From an uncultured Clostridia bacterium (GTDB lineage: Bacteria > Bacillota > Clostridia > TANB77 > CAG-465), in NCBI GenBank assembly GCA_934149365.1, contig CAKPEI010000002.1, forward strand, positions 1-64,000: a stretch of 64,000 nt of DNA, written 5' to 3'. The notes under the pieces were generated by a model that did no database searches, had not been told where the DNA came from, and saw only the letters and a list, made by a program, of their open reading frames with translations. Below, in pieces: positions 18,023 to 27,518 of the stretch. The first letter of the stretch is position 1. Each line of letters begins with the position of its first letter. The position numbers and the translations under genes were made by a program.

Positions 18023-19276
18023 ATGGAAAAACCTTTAGCGTATAGAATGAGACCGACTAGTTTAGATGAGTTTGTCGGTCAAGAACATATAGTTGGAAAG
18101 GACAAGCTTTTATATAGATTAATAAAGGCAGATAGATTAACATCAGTTATATTGTGGGGACCACCAGGTTGTGGTAAAACATCCCTTGCTTATGTTATAT
18201 CAAAAACTACTAAATACAAATATATAGAACTAAATGCGACGAGTTCGGGAGTTTCTGATATAAAGAGAATAGGTGAAGAATTAGATAATGCTTTTCTAAA
18301 CCCACAAGGTAAGGCAATTGTATTTATAGACGAGATACATAGATTTAATAAATTACAACAAGATGCTCTTTTACCTTATGTTGAAAAAGGAAAAATAATA
18401 TTAATAGGGGCAACAACAGAAAACCCATATTTTGAAGTGAATAAAGCTTTGGTATCTCGTTCTACCATACTTAAGCTAAATGCATTAACTTATGAAGATG
18501 TATTTAAAATATTAAAAAATGCACTTAGTGATAAAGAAAAAGGGCTTGGCAATTATATAGTAAATATTACAGATGAAACGCTTATGTTTCTTAGTAAACA
18601 ATCAGGTGGAGATGTAAGAACAGCTCTTAATTCTTTAGAGCTTGCTGTTGTGACTTCCAAAATGGATATTGATGGAAGTGTAAGAATTACTGACGAAATA
18701 ATAGAAGAATGTATGCAGAAAAGAAAATTGATGTATGACAAGTCTTCAGATGCTCATTATGACAACATTAGTGCGTTTATAAAATCAATGAGAGGAAGTA
18801 ACCCAGATGCCACTTTGTTATACATGGCAAGAATGCTAGAAGCAGGTGAGGATCCTATGTTTATTGCAAGAAGAATTGTAATATGTGCAGCAGAGGATGT
18901 AGGTTTGGCTAATCCTGAAGCACTTGTAATAGCAAATGCGGCTATGCAGGCTATACATCAGATAGGCATGCCTGAAGCAAGAATTATACTTTCTGAGGCA
19001 GCACTTGTTGTTGCTTTAAGCAGAAAATCAAATAGTGCATATATGGGAATAAATAGTGCAATGGAAGATGTTAAAAATTCTGAAACTGGACAAGTCCCTA
19101 TGCATCTTAGAAATGCACCTATAGAAGATATGAAAAAGCAGGGTTACAGTAACGGATATTTGTACCCACATAATTATCCGGATGGATATGTTAAGCAACA
19201 GTATATGCCAGATGAGAGCATAAATAAAAAGTATTTTTATCCTAAAGAATGGGAGAAGTATAATGAGAAAAGGTAG
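18023..19276 (+). CDS. rarA: Replication-associated recombination protein A (RarA/MgsA)
   Basis: AAA+ ATPase acting at stalled replication forks. Walker A is WGPPGCGKTSLA (about residues 47-58), Walker B is VFIDEIHRFNKLQQDALLP, with sensor 1 in IGATTENPYFEVN. C-terminal MgsA tetramerisation motifs include MRGSNPDATLLYMARMLEAGEDP and YPHNYPDGYVKQQYMP. 417 aa, the usual size. Its 3' end overlaps the next start by 14 nt. Confidence 0.95.
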   Translation: MEKPLAYRMRPTSLDEFVGQEHIVGKDKLLYRLIKADRLTSVILWGPPGCGKTSLAYVISKTTKYKYIELNATSSGVSDIKRIGEELDNAFLNPQGKAIVFIDEIHRFNKLQQDALLPYVEKGKIILIGATTENPYFEVNKALVSRSTILKLNALTYEDVFKILKNALSDKEKGLGNYIVNITDETLMFLSKQSGGDVRTALNSLELAVVTSKMDIDGSVRITDEIIEECMQKRKLMYDKSSDAHYDNISAFIKSMRGSNPDATLLYMARMLEAGEDPMFIARRIVICAAEDVGLANPEALVIANAAMQAIHQIGMPEARIILSEAALVVALSRKSNSAYMGINSAMEDVKNSETGQVPMHLRNAPIEDMKKQGYSNGYLYPHNYPDGYVKQQYMPDESINKKYFYPKEWEKYNEKR

Positions 19277-20519
19277 AGAAGAAAGTAAGCCTAAAGAAGA
19301 AAACACAAAAAGAAGGAAAAAGCCAAAAGAAAATGTTGAAATATCTAAAGGTGTAGATATAGCAAATAATGCTGTTCAAAAAGAAAAGAAAAAAAGAGAG
19401 AAAAAAATAAAGGAAAAATCAAATGGCGAAAAAGCAAAAGTTTTTAGATATGTTTTACTTATACTCATAGCAATTTTGCTTATAGTAGGAAGTAAATATA
19501 GACATATTATTGGTATAACATTTATGAAGGAAATAACTGAAGATGATGCCATTATAATAGAGACTACTACCTCTGATAATAAAGTGTATGCTTATCAAAA
19601 TGAACTTTTGGTTTATTCAAAAGGGAAACTTGAAACATATAGTAGATATGGCAAGAAAACGTGGGAATACACATTTGAGGAAACTTTTATACCAGAAATA
19701 ACAACTAAGGGAAAATATATTCAAGTCGTAAATAAAAATAACGGGTATATTTATGTTTTCGAAAACAAGTATGAGAGTTGTAGGAAAAAAATAGACGGAA
19801 CTATAAAAAGAGCTAGTATAAATGAGAAAGGGCAAAGCATTATTCATTATTCTAAAGAGGGAATAAAATCTAATGTAGGAGTATATGACAAAAAAGGAAA
19901 TGAGAAATATTCAATAACTCTTACTACTGAAAATGTAGCCAAAGTTGATGTTTCACCAAATGGAAGATATGCTATGATATATGAAGTTGAAACAAAAGGC
20001 ATAAGCCCAAATTCTTTGGTAAAGGTTGTAGATTTAAATAATGATGATAAAGTTACTACTTCTCTTGAGGTAAGTAATGATACAATATACGATATAAAAT
20101 TAACTAATTCAAAAATAATAGCTATTAGTTCGGATACGGTATATACTTATGATATAAATTCAAGTAGTAAAAGAGAATTTAAGACAGATGACAAAAATAT
20201 ATCAAATATAGCTATAGATAAATCAGGTATAGCATATGTATGTAAAGAAATATCTGATGAAAGTAATACAATAGTAATGTTAAATAGCAAATATGAAGAA
20301 ATAGGTAAGCATAAATATGAGGAAAATGTAAAATATTTTACGTACTATAATTCACTGGCGGTTGTTACATATAATAAGGAAATAGATATATATAATAGAT
20401 GGGGAATGCATATTAAAAAATTTACAGCAAACAGTATAATAACAAGCCCTATAATATTTAATGAAGGTAAGAATATAGCTATAAATTACTCTAATAAAAT
20501 AGTAGTAATTGGTATATAA
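19263..20519 (+). CDS. Membrane-anchored beta-propeller-like protein (DUF5711-type)
   Basis: A long, Lys/Glu-rich cytoplasmic N-terminus (residues 1-58), one membrane segment (about 60-78, YVLLILIAILLIVGSKY) and a large extracytoplasmic domain of repeating beta elements (VDVSPNGRYAMI, YDIKLTNSKIIAISSDTVYTYD, NIAIDKSGIAYVCKE) suggest a propeller. I believe it belongs to the DUF5711 group of Clostridia. Function unknown. It lies between rarA and cvpA-like and LCP genes, in an apparent envelope operon. Confidence 0.75.
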   Translation: MRKGREESKPKEENTKRRKKPKENVEISKGVDIANNAVQKEKKKREKKIKEKSNGEKAKVFRYVLLILIAILLIVGSKYRHIIGITFMKEITEDDAIIIETTTSDNKVYAYQNELLVYSKGKLETYSRYGKKTWEYTFEETFIPEITTKGKYIQVVNKNNGYIYVFENKYESCRKKIDGTIKRASINEKGQSIIHYSKEGIKSNVGVYDKKGNEKYSITLTTENVAKVDVSPNGRYAMIYEVETKGISPNSLVKVVDLNNDDKVTTSLEVSNDTIYDIKLTNSKIIAISSDTVYTYDINSSSKREFKTDDKNISNIAIDKSGIAYVCKEISDESNTIVMLNSKYEEIGKHKYEENVKYFTYYNSLAVVTYNKEIDIYNRWGMHIKKFTANSIITSPIIFNEGKNIAINYSNKIVVIGI

Positions 20520-20533
20520 AGGGAGATGATTAT

Positions 20534-21187
20534 ATGGTAATAGATATTTTATTAATACTAGTAATTGCATTGAGTGCTTTTATTGGCTACAAGAAAGGGT
20601 TTGTTAAGGTAATTGTTAAACTTGGAACATTTTTAATTGCTTTAGTGCTAGCATTTTTGCTTCAAAGTAGTGTGGCAAAATTTATTGGAGAAGATATAGG
20701 CTTTAAAAATACTATATCTACCACGGTTCAAAACAAATTGAGTGATTATGCAAAAAGTAAGGAAGATGACAAAAAAACAGATATTAAGATGCTTGAAAAA
20801 ACAATAGATGAAATAAATAGTGCGGCAGAGGAAAAGAAGGCTGAGGTAATTCAAAAATGGGCTAATAATATAGCTGACTTTATCCTAAAAGGTTTAAGCT
20901 TTATAATAATATTCTTTACAGTAGCAATAGTTATGGGAATAATAAGTCTTATATTAAATACTGTTGTTAAATTACCAGTATTAGATACTTTAAATGGTGT
21001 GTTAGGTTTAGGATCAGCAGTAATACTTATGGTGTTTAGAATTATGATACTTCTTACTATAATATATTTCATGTCACCGCTTGAAATAGTAGAACCTGTT
21101 ATAAATTATATAAACACTTCATGTATAACAAAGTTGTTATATGAGAATAATATTATTGTAAGTATATTAGGAAGAAAGTTAATGTAA
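20534..21187 (+). CDS. CvpA family membrane protein
   Basis: 217 aa. The N-terminus VIDILLILVIALSAFIGYKKGFV is the CvpA signature (GxxxGF after the first helix). Three further membrane segments follow, with a charged loop of about 50 aa (residues 60-108) in the middle. Members are linked to colicin V production in enterics and to envelope processes elsewhere. The role here is unknown. Confidence 0.8.
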   Translation: MVIDILLILVIALSAFIGYKKGFVKVIVKLGTFLIALVLAFLLQSSVAKFIGEDIGFKNTISTTVQNKLSDYAKSKEDDKKTDIKMLEKTIDEINSAAEEKKAEVIQKWANNIADFILKGLSFIIIFFTVAIVMGIISLILNTVVKLPVLDTLNGVLGLGSAVILMVFRIMILLTIIYFMSPLEIVEPVINYINTSCITKLLYENNIIVSILGRKLM

Positions 21188-21202
21188 TTAAGGCAGGAGA
21201 AA

Positions 21203-22123
21203 ATGAAAAAGAAGAAAAAGAAAAACATATACAAAAAACTATCAATACTCTGTATAATTTTTAACTTAATAGGAATAGGCTTTTGGGCAGCACTGTTTGG
21301 TGCAAATAACATGATTAGTAAAGATACATTAAGTACTATAAGTGAAAGTATATCTGAAAGTAAAGAACCTAAGAAAGAGCAAGTAACATTTTTAGTTGCA
21401 GGTACAAATGAAAATCTTACTGATACAATTATATTTGGAAAGTATAATACTGTTAGCAACAAACTATACTTAATGTCTGTTCCAAGAGACACTTATACTA
21501 CTAATGAAGTTTGTATAGGACATAAAATAAATGCAATATATAGGGGTAAAAATCTAGATGCATTTTTAACAGAAATAAAAGAATTACTTGATGTAGATAT
21601 AGATTATTATGCTATATTTGATAGTACATTTGTAAAAGAAGTAGTAGATGCTGTAGGTGGAGTAGAAATGTATGTACCTCAAAGAATGTACTATTCTGGC
21701 GGGAACCCTAGAATAGTTATAGATTTACAAGAAGGAAATCAAGTTTTAGATGGAAAAAAGGCAGAACAATACCTAAGATTTAGGTCTGGTTATGCAAACG
21801 CAGACTTGGGAAGAGTTGAAGCTCAAAGAGCTTTTATAAAGGCTTTTATACAAACCTTACTAAAAAAAGAAAATATAACTAATATACCAAAGGTAGTAAA
21901 AATAGCTCTAGATAATACAAAGACTAATGCAACAACAAGGGAAATAATGAAATATGCAGATGAAATAAAAGAAATAAATATAGACGAAATAGTTTCAATA
22001 ACTATGCCAAATACGCCTAAATATATAGATAAAATTTCATATGTAATAGCAGATAAGGATGAGGCAAGAAGAATAATAAAAGAAGACTGGAATAAAGATA
22101 TGACTACTAATGAAAATAATTAA
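21203..22123 (+). CDS. LCP (LytR-CpsA-Psr) family protein
   Basis: LCP enzymes attach teichoic acids or capsule polymers to peptidoglycan. A basic cytoplasmic tail (KKKKKKNIYKK), one membrane helix (about 13-33) and the LCP domain follow. The domain has TDTIIFGKYNTVSNKLYLMSVPRDTY (Asp and the SVPRDT motif), GHKINAIY, VDAVGGVEMYVP and DGKKAEQYLRFRSG...DLGRVEAQRAF (conserved Arg residues). 306 aa. Ends at a bidirectional terminator. Confidence 0.9.
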   Translation: MKKKKKKNIYKKLSILCIIFNLIGIGFWAALFGANNMISKDTLSTISESISESKEPKKEQVTFLVAGTNENLTDTIIFGKYNTVSNKLYLMSVPRDTYTTNEVCIGHKINAIYRGKNLDAFLTEIKELLDVDIDYYAIFDSTFVKEVVDAVGGVEMYVPQRMYYSGGNPRIVIDLQEGNQVLDGKKAEQYLRFRSGYANADLGRVEAQRAFIKAFIQTLLKKENITNIPKVVKIALDNTKTNATTREIMKYADEIKEINIDEIVSITMPNTPKYIDKISYVIADKDEARRIIKEDWNKDMTTNENN

Positions 22124-22135
22124 TATATAGATTAT

Positions 22136-22173
22136 AAAAGGGGAACTCTAAATTATTTAGAATTCCCTTTTTG
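22136..22173. terminator. Bidirectional terminator
   Basis: An imperfect hairpin, AAAAGGGGAACTCTAAAT against TTTAGAATTCCCTTTTT, follows the LCP gene and faces the convergent carboxypeptidase gene. Confidence 0.8.
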
Positions 22174-22267
22174 CTATTAAGTTAAAATTAATACTGAAAA
22201 TTGTTGTAATATCAGTGCGAGAGTTAAAAGTAGAAAACAGTGTATCCAAATTATTAACAAAAGCTTT

Positions 22268-23632
22268 TTATCTTCTTGTTCTCCTTGATACATATTTTAC
22301 ATTTCCTCTTTTGTTACCTATAGAGTTTTTAGTGCTTTTCTTTGATTTAGATAATTTCGTAGATAGTTTTAATAAAATAAACAATACAAATATTATTATA
22401 ATACCTATAGACACATTTTTAATAACATTGTTTAAATTATTAGAAGCAAGTTGTTGTTTTTTTGAAATATTAGATATCTTTAAATCAAATGGTTTTGAAT
22501 AAGTTCCGCTATTTTGTATAAAATTAATTGTTATAGTTCCAATTACTTGATTTTCAAAATCAGTTGATGTATCATTGTACTTGTTTATTTCTTCATAATT
22601 AAGTTTAATATCATAATTTATAGTTAATGGTTCGTTATTATCTGCAAGTGAAAGAGCATATATATCATCTGATATTCCATAAGTGTATACGAGATTTGTT
22701 TCATTATTTGTGTATGAAAATACATAGTCTTTCTTATCTATTAATTTAGTTTTTTCAAAGTTATCAAACCCATAATCAAAAAGAGTAATAGCATCTGTAT
22801 ATCTTAAATCTTTATTACCTGATGTTGGGGCATTAAATACGCCCATAATTAAATTTTTATCTCCTTTTTTAGCATATGCAACTAAAGTTCTTCCTGCTTC
22901 ATCTGTGTAACCTGTTTTTCCACCTACACAATATTCATAATACCTTGATAGGTAACTATCGTCTTTAGTAAGTATAAGTCTATTAGTGTTTTGATATATA
23001 CGTTCTGTATCAGTTTTATTTGTTTTCCCAATTGTGTAAGAAGATGTAGAGATAAGTTTAACAAAGTTTTCATTTTTTATAGCATAAGATAAAATTTTCA
23101 TCATATCTGCAGGTGTTGTGTAATGGTCATCTTCATGGTACCCATGAGCGTTTGCAAAATGGGAATTATTGCATCCAAGCTCTTTTAGTTTGTTATTCAT
23201 CAATTCAACAAAACTATCTATGCTACCAGAAACCGCTTCGGCTAATGCATTTGCACAGTCATTTCCTGATTTAAGCATTAAACCATATAATAAGTCTTTT
23301 ACTGAAATAACTTCACCTTGTTTTAATGCTGCATTTGAGCTCCCATAAGGTAAATTTACAGCTTCTTTTGATACAACAACAGAAGAATTTAAGTCTAGCT
23401 TTTCTAAGGCTAAAATAGCAGTTAGGACCTTTGTCGTACTAGCAGGGTAAACTCTTTCATTTTCGTTTTTACCATATAATATTTTTCCACTATCATTATC
23501 AACAAGTATAGCAGCTTTGGAATATAACTCTACGTTTTCTGCTGCAAATATGTTACTTGCAAATATAACAAAAATAAATAATATGGAGAAAAGTTTAATA
23601 ATACCTTTTCGTAAACATTTATTGTCATTCAT
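22268..23632 (-). CDS. D-alanyl-D-alanine carboxypeptidase (PBP5/DacF type)
   Basis: A serine DD-peptidase that trims peptidoglycan pentapeptides. An N-terminal signal peptide (about residues 1-30, ending IFAAEN) precedes the three active-site motifs: SxxK in PASTTKVLTA, SxN in KSGNDCANALAE and KTG in GGKTGYTDEAGRT. A beta-rich C-terminal domain follows. A C-terminal membrane helix (about 413-432, VSIGIIIIFVLFILLKLS) and a basic tail replace the usual amphipathic anchor. 454 aa. The + strand ORF opposite its 3' end is a shadow. Confidence 0.93.
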   Translation of the reverse strand: MNDNKCLRKGIIKLFSILFIFVIFASNIFAAENVELYSKAAILVDNDSGKILYGKNENERVYPASTTKVLTAILALEKLDLNSSVVVSKEAVNLPYGSSNAALKQGEVISVKDLLYGLMLKSGNDCANALAEAVSGSIDSFVELMNNKLKELGCNNSHFANAHGYHEDDHYTTPADMMKILSYAIKNENFVKLISTSSYTIGKTNKTDTERIYQNTNRLILTKDDSYLSRYYEYCVGGKTGYTDEAGRTLVAYAKKGDKNLIMGVFNAPTSGNKDLRYTDAITLFDYGFDNFEKTKLIDKKDYVFSYTNNETNLVYTYGISDDIYALSLADNNEPLTINYDIKLNYEEINKYNDTSTDFENQVIGTITINFIQNSGTYSKPFDLKISNISKKQQLASNNLNNVIKNVSIGIIIIFVLFILLKLSTKLSKSKKSTKNSIGNKRGNVKYVSRRTRR

Positions 23633-23733
23633 TAAAAATCACCTCATAAAACAAAACAATTATACTATATATATCATTAAAAGGAAAGGAGAAGATTAAT
23701 ATAAATAACAAAAAAGAATATATAAAAAATAAA

Positions 23734-24306
23734 ATGAAAAATTTAATTAAGCAAAAAGAAAATAGGCTATATTTAGTTATAGCTCTAGTCATAATTATTA
23801 TGATTGGTATAACATATATATATAATTTTGTAATAATTAAACAAAAGGGACTAGTTATAAATAAAGTTGTAATGAAAGAAAATAATGAGGATGAAATAGG
23901 AGTGTATATTGATGGTGAGGTTAATAGTCCGGGATATATATTGATACCTAAAAACCAAACTCTAAGTTATGCCATTAATAAAGCTCAAGGTATTACAAAA
24001 GAAGCAGATATACAAAATATAGATATAGATAAAAAGCTTAACGACCAAGAAAAAATAATTATTCCTAAAAAGAAATCATCAGATGATAATGAAGAAGAAA
24101 TAATGGAAATGACTGATGAAAAAGTAAATATAAATACTGCGAGTAAAGAGGAATTAATGCAGATTGAAGGCATAGGAGAAAAAACAGCAGAAAAGATTAT
24201 TGAGTACAGGGAAAAAAATAAATTTACAGATATAGAAGAGTTAAAAGAGGTAAAAGGAATAGGTGATAAAAAGTTTGAAAAGATAAAAGATAATATTAAA
24301 GTATAA
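23734..24306 (+). CDS. ComEA-like DNA-binding protein (SLBB + helix-hairpin-helix)
   Basis: One N-terminal membrane helix (about residues 13-33), an SLBB-like domain (GVYIDGEVNSPGYILIPKNQTLSYAI), an acidic linker, and a C-terminal tandem helix-hairpin-helix (VNINTASKEELMQIEGIGEKTAEKIIEYREKN and IEELKEVKGIGDKKFEKIK). This is the layout of ComEA, the DNA receptor of competence. No comEC/comEB follows here. The only good ribosome site (AAAGGAG, 23685-23691) lies 42 nt before the first ATG, so a non-ATG start (ATT 23695 or ATA 23701, in frame) is possible. 190 aa from ATG 23734. Confidence 0.85.
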   Translation: MKNLIKQKENRLYLVIALVIIIMIGITYIYNFVIIKQKGLVINKVVMKENNEDEIGVYIDGEVNSPGYILIPKNQTLSYAINKAQGITKEADIQNIDIDKKLNDQEKIIIPKKKSSDDNEEEIMEMTDEKVNINTASKEELMQIEGIGEKTAEKIIEYREKNKFTDIEELKEVKGIGDKKFEKIKDNIKV

Positions 24307-24450
24307 AATGCAATCGAAAATGCTTGCAAAAATCAAAAAAGTGTGTAATAATATAACTACGATAAGATGTACGACACTAATGAAATATTACTAGAAGAAA
24401 TAATATAATTTTGAATGCCGGCATATTAGTTAACATTTATATATCTTTTG

Positions 24451-24488
24451 GCTACGCAATTTTTTTACGCAGGTTGCGTAGCTTTTTT
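24451..24488 (+). terminator. Intrinsic terminator in the 24307-24657 gap
   Basis: GCTACGCAA (24451-24459) pairs perfectly with TTGCGTAGC (24474-24482), then six T. It is 145 nt past the comEA-like stop. A promoter-like TTGCAA...TAATAT (near 24323-24350) could drive a short RNA of about 130 nt ending here. The rest of the gap holds only the promoter at 24584. Confidence 0.75.
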
Positions 24489-24583
24489 ATGCAAAAATTT
24501 AAACCAATTACTAATTATGATTTTTCTATTATTATATCTTTGTTATATTAATATGTTAAATTTGTTATATGTTATACTTTTTC

Positions 24584-24612
24584 TTGAAAAATTTTAATAT
24601 ATATAGTATAAT
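24584..24612 (+). promoter_or_regulatory. Promoter of the VirD4-like cluster
   Basis: TTGAAA (24584-24589) and TATAAT (24607-24612), 17-bp spacer, 45 nt before the gene at 24658. Confidence 0.75.
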
Positions 24613-24657
24613 ATTATTGTGCAGATTTATGTAATCTGATTAGGAGTTTGATATATT

Positions 24658-25176
24658 ATGGAATTACAAATGAACAAATTTGAAATAGTTGATATGCCAG
24701 GAATGGATACAATAGCTTTTTTGGTTGAAAGAAATGATAATGAGTATAGAAAGGGAAACTCGTTATTTACACTTCAAAAGATTGATGCAATAAGTAGAGA
24801 AGAAGAAGGAAAAATGAGAAAAACATTTACTGTTATTCCTACAGGGGAAGAAAAACAGTTAGTAGTTCTTTTGACACTTACAAAATCTAAAGCTATTTTA
24901 AGTACTGGTGAAGTTACAGAAGATGGGTTTGTATCAAGAGATAATGCAGTACCTCTATCTTATGGAACAGTGTTTAATCAAGATGGTGTAGAGTACAAAG
25001 AATTTGCTTATACACCAAATATGAAAAGACAATTCGCTATAATAGACACAAGTACTGGTGAAGAAGTTAAACCCACTTTATATGTAGATAGCGTAACAAA
25101 TGAAGTTAAAGGTAAATGCAAGCTATTACCTTTAAGACCATATATAATACTTGAGTTAAGATTAGATAGAAAATAG
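24658..25176 (+). CDS. Hypothetical protein, 172 aa, in VirD4-like cluster
   Basis: Starts at ATG 24658 behind AGGAG. It is soluble and beta-rich (FTVIPTGEEKQLVVLLTLTKSKAILSTGEV), with no signal peptide or membrane helix. I do not recognise the family. It is the first gene of a short transcript with the 50-aa gene at 25192 and the VirD4-like coupling protein, so it may act with that ATPase. Confidence 0.65.
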   Translation: MELQMNKFEIVDMPGMDTIAFLVERNDNEYRKGNSLFTLQKIDAISREEEGKMRKTFTVIPTGEEKQLVVLLTLTKSKAILSTGEVTEDGFVSRDNAVPLSYGTVFNQDGVEYKEFAYTPNMKRQFAIIDTSTGEEVKPTLYVDSVTNEVKGKCKLLPLRPYIILELRLDRK

Positions 25177-25191
25177 TTTGGAGGAATTTTA

Positions 25192-25344
25192 ATGGAAAAA
25201 ATGACACTTAACATAGCAGCAGCTCCTCTTTCTTGGAATGGAAGAGAGTTTGAAGCTAAATCTAAAGCGTTTTTATCTTTAGGTGAAATATCTATCGAAA
25301 GAGAAAACGTAAAATCAAAAGAAGAGGATGGAATGATAGTATAA
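25192..25344 (+). CDS. Small hypothetical protein, 50 aa
   Basis: GGAGG lies 8 nt before ATG 25192, so it is very likely translated. The product MEKMTLNIAAAPLSWNGREF continues as a polar peptide with a charged C-terminus (ERENVKSKEEDGMIV). It sits 15 nt after the 172-aa gene and 25 nt before the VirD4-like gene. Too short for family assignment. Confidence 0.6.
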   Translation: MEKMTLNIAAAPLSWNGREFEAKSKAFLSLGEISIERENVKSKEEDGMIV

Positions 25345-25369
25345 GAGCTATCTAATTTTAGGAGGATAT

Positions 25370-27377
25370 ATGGAAACAATAAGAAAATTTAAAGGACAGT
25401 TAATTGCAATAGGAGTCTTCTACTTAATTCTATGTATAGAAATAGTAGGGGCTTTTTGCGTATCTAATAAGATAACGGGAGCTTCTGAAACAGGGCTAAT
25501 TAATAATTTTAGTGAGTTAACTACTACAATGGGAGATTACATGAAAAACCCATTTAAAATAATTGTAGGAATATTTAAAGAAGGGGTATTTGGCAGTTTT
25601 ATACATGGATGCTTTTGGCTTTTAGTTGTATTTATTGGCATGACAATATGGTTCTTAGTAAAAAATAAAAGTAAGAGTGAATATGACGGCATTGAAAGTG
25701 GCTCAAGTGATTGGAGTAAAAACGGAGAAGAGTATAGAAAATTACCTGATGGAAGCGAGATACTAAACAAAAAAGAAGGTTTTATTCTTAGTAGGAATCA
25801 TTATTTAGGAACAGATTTAAAAAAGGTTAAAATAAATAAAAACATATTAGTTATAGGACGGATCTGGTACTGGTAAATCAGCCTGTTATATTAAACCAAA
25901 CATATTACAAACCTTAGGGTCATATGTAATAACAGATCCTAAAGGAGAGTTATATAGAGAAACATCGGGATTTTTAAAAGCACATGGTTATGAGGTTAGA
26001 GCTTTTAACCTAGTAAATCCAGAGTATAGTGATAGATATAACCCACTTGCACACATAGTAGACCATACAAGTGTAGATATAATCGCTCACACAATAGTGC
26101 AAGGTGCTACAAAAGGAGCAGGTAGCAATGATCCATTTTGGGATGAAACAGCTAAAATGCTTTTGAAAGCTTGTATTTACTACGTTATTTCAGTGCTTCC
26201 TAAAGAAGAACAGAATATATCTAGCTGTCTTAATATAATAAGGCAAGGGGGAGCAGATCCTGATATATTCAAGAAGTTATTTATTAATGAACTTAAGCCA
26301 GAGCATCCTGGTAGAAAAGAATATGAGAACTTCAGTACAGCTGCAGATAAAACTATGCAAAGTATAGTGGTATCTACTATATCTAAAATAACAGCATTTG
26401 ATACACCTGCAATGCAAAAAATAACAACAAGTAATAACATTAATTTCGATGAACTAGGACAAAAAAAGTTAGCGCTATTTGTTATTACTTCTGCATCAGA
26501 TAGTACATATGATTTTATATCAACAATATTTTTCAGTCAAATGCTTCAAAAATTATATGTTCAAGCAGATAGAAATGGTGGAACATTAAATCATCAAGTA
26601 TATTTCTTGCTTGACGAATTTGCTAATATTGGTCAAATACCAGACTTTAATAAAAAACTTAGTACAACAAGAAGTTTAGGAATAAGCATATCAGTTGTTG
26701 TTCAATCTCTAGACCAGCTTGAAGCTTTGTATAAAGAAAACTACGAAAATATTTTGGGTAACTGTGATACGCAAGTATTCTTAGGAAGTCAGTCTATAAA
26801 GACATGTGAATACATATCAAAGAGTTTAGGACAAAAAACAATTAAGATAGAAAGTAAATCTAAAAATAGAGATAAAGATAATTTAACAACACAAGGAATA
26901 TCTTTAAGTGAGCAAAGACAAGGAAGAGAACTTATGACAATAGATGAGTTAAAACGTCTTCCTTCTGATGATGAAATCATCTTAGTTAGAGGTTTAAAAC
27001 CTATTAGAGCTAAAAAAGCTTGGTACTATAAGTATCATCCTATGAGAGAAGAAGCAAGAAGATATGAGATACACAACATATCAGAAATGCCAAAAACCGA
27101 AGATGTAGAAGTATGCGTAATGAATGTGCAAAAACACATTAATGATAGAATGAGGAAAGCAAAAGAAGTATTAAATAAAAGGCAAGAAGTTGAAGTACCA
27201 GATATAGATGTTGGAAGTAAACAAAACTTTGATATAGACTTAGGTGATAAAAAAGAGGAAACAAATAAAGTAAATCAAGTTATAGCTACATCTAAAGAAG
27301 AAATGTTAGACTTACAAAAAGAATTGGAAAAGAAATTTGATGAAATTTTTGGCAGTACAAGTGATACTGTTGAATAA
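25370..27377 (+). pseudogene. VirD4/TraG-type coupling protein, frameshifted in Walker A
   Basis: A type IV secretion coupling ATPase in two frames. Frame one (from ATG 25370) gives two membrane helices (about 14-33 and 80-100) and ends in ILVIGR just before the stop. Frame two gives GSGTGKSACYIKPNILQT (Walker A), ITDPKGELYRET, YNPLAHIVDHT, FLLDEFANIGQIPDF (Walker B) and QSLDQLEALY. Removing one base (for example C25859 in GGACGGATC) restores GGSGTGKS and a protein of about 668 aa. No relaxase, VirB4 or pilus gene is nearby, so it is an orphan. The indel could be real or an error. Confidence 0.85.
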
Positions 27378-27518
27378 ATGGAAAGAGGAGCATATTTATG
27401 CTTCTTTTCTTTGTATATGTAGAATTTAAGTAAGATAATAGCAAAAGAAGTACATAACCTTGAAAAAGAAGCATATAAATGTTAAAATAATAGGAGCTTA
27501 GAGAAAAAGGAGTAATAT

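Noticed and set aside
22215..22502. Plus-strand ORF opposite the 3' end of the D,D-carboxypeptidase gene
   Set aside because: It is the exact complement of the carboxypeptidase's C-terminal helix and tail, with no ribosome site or family signal.
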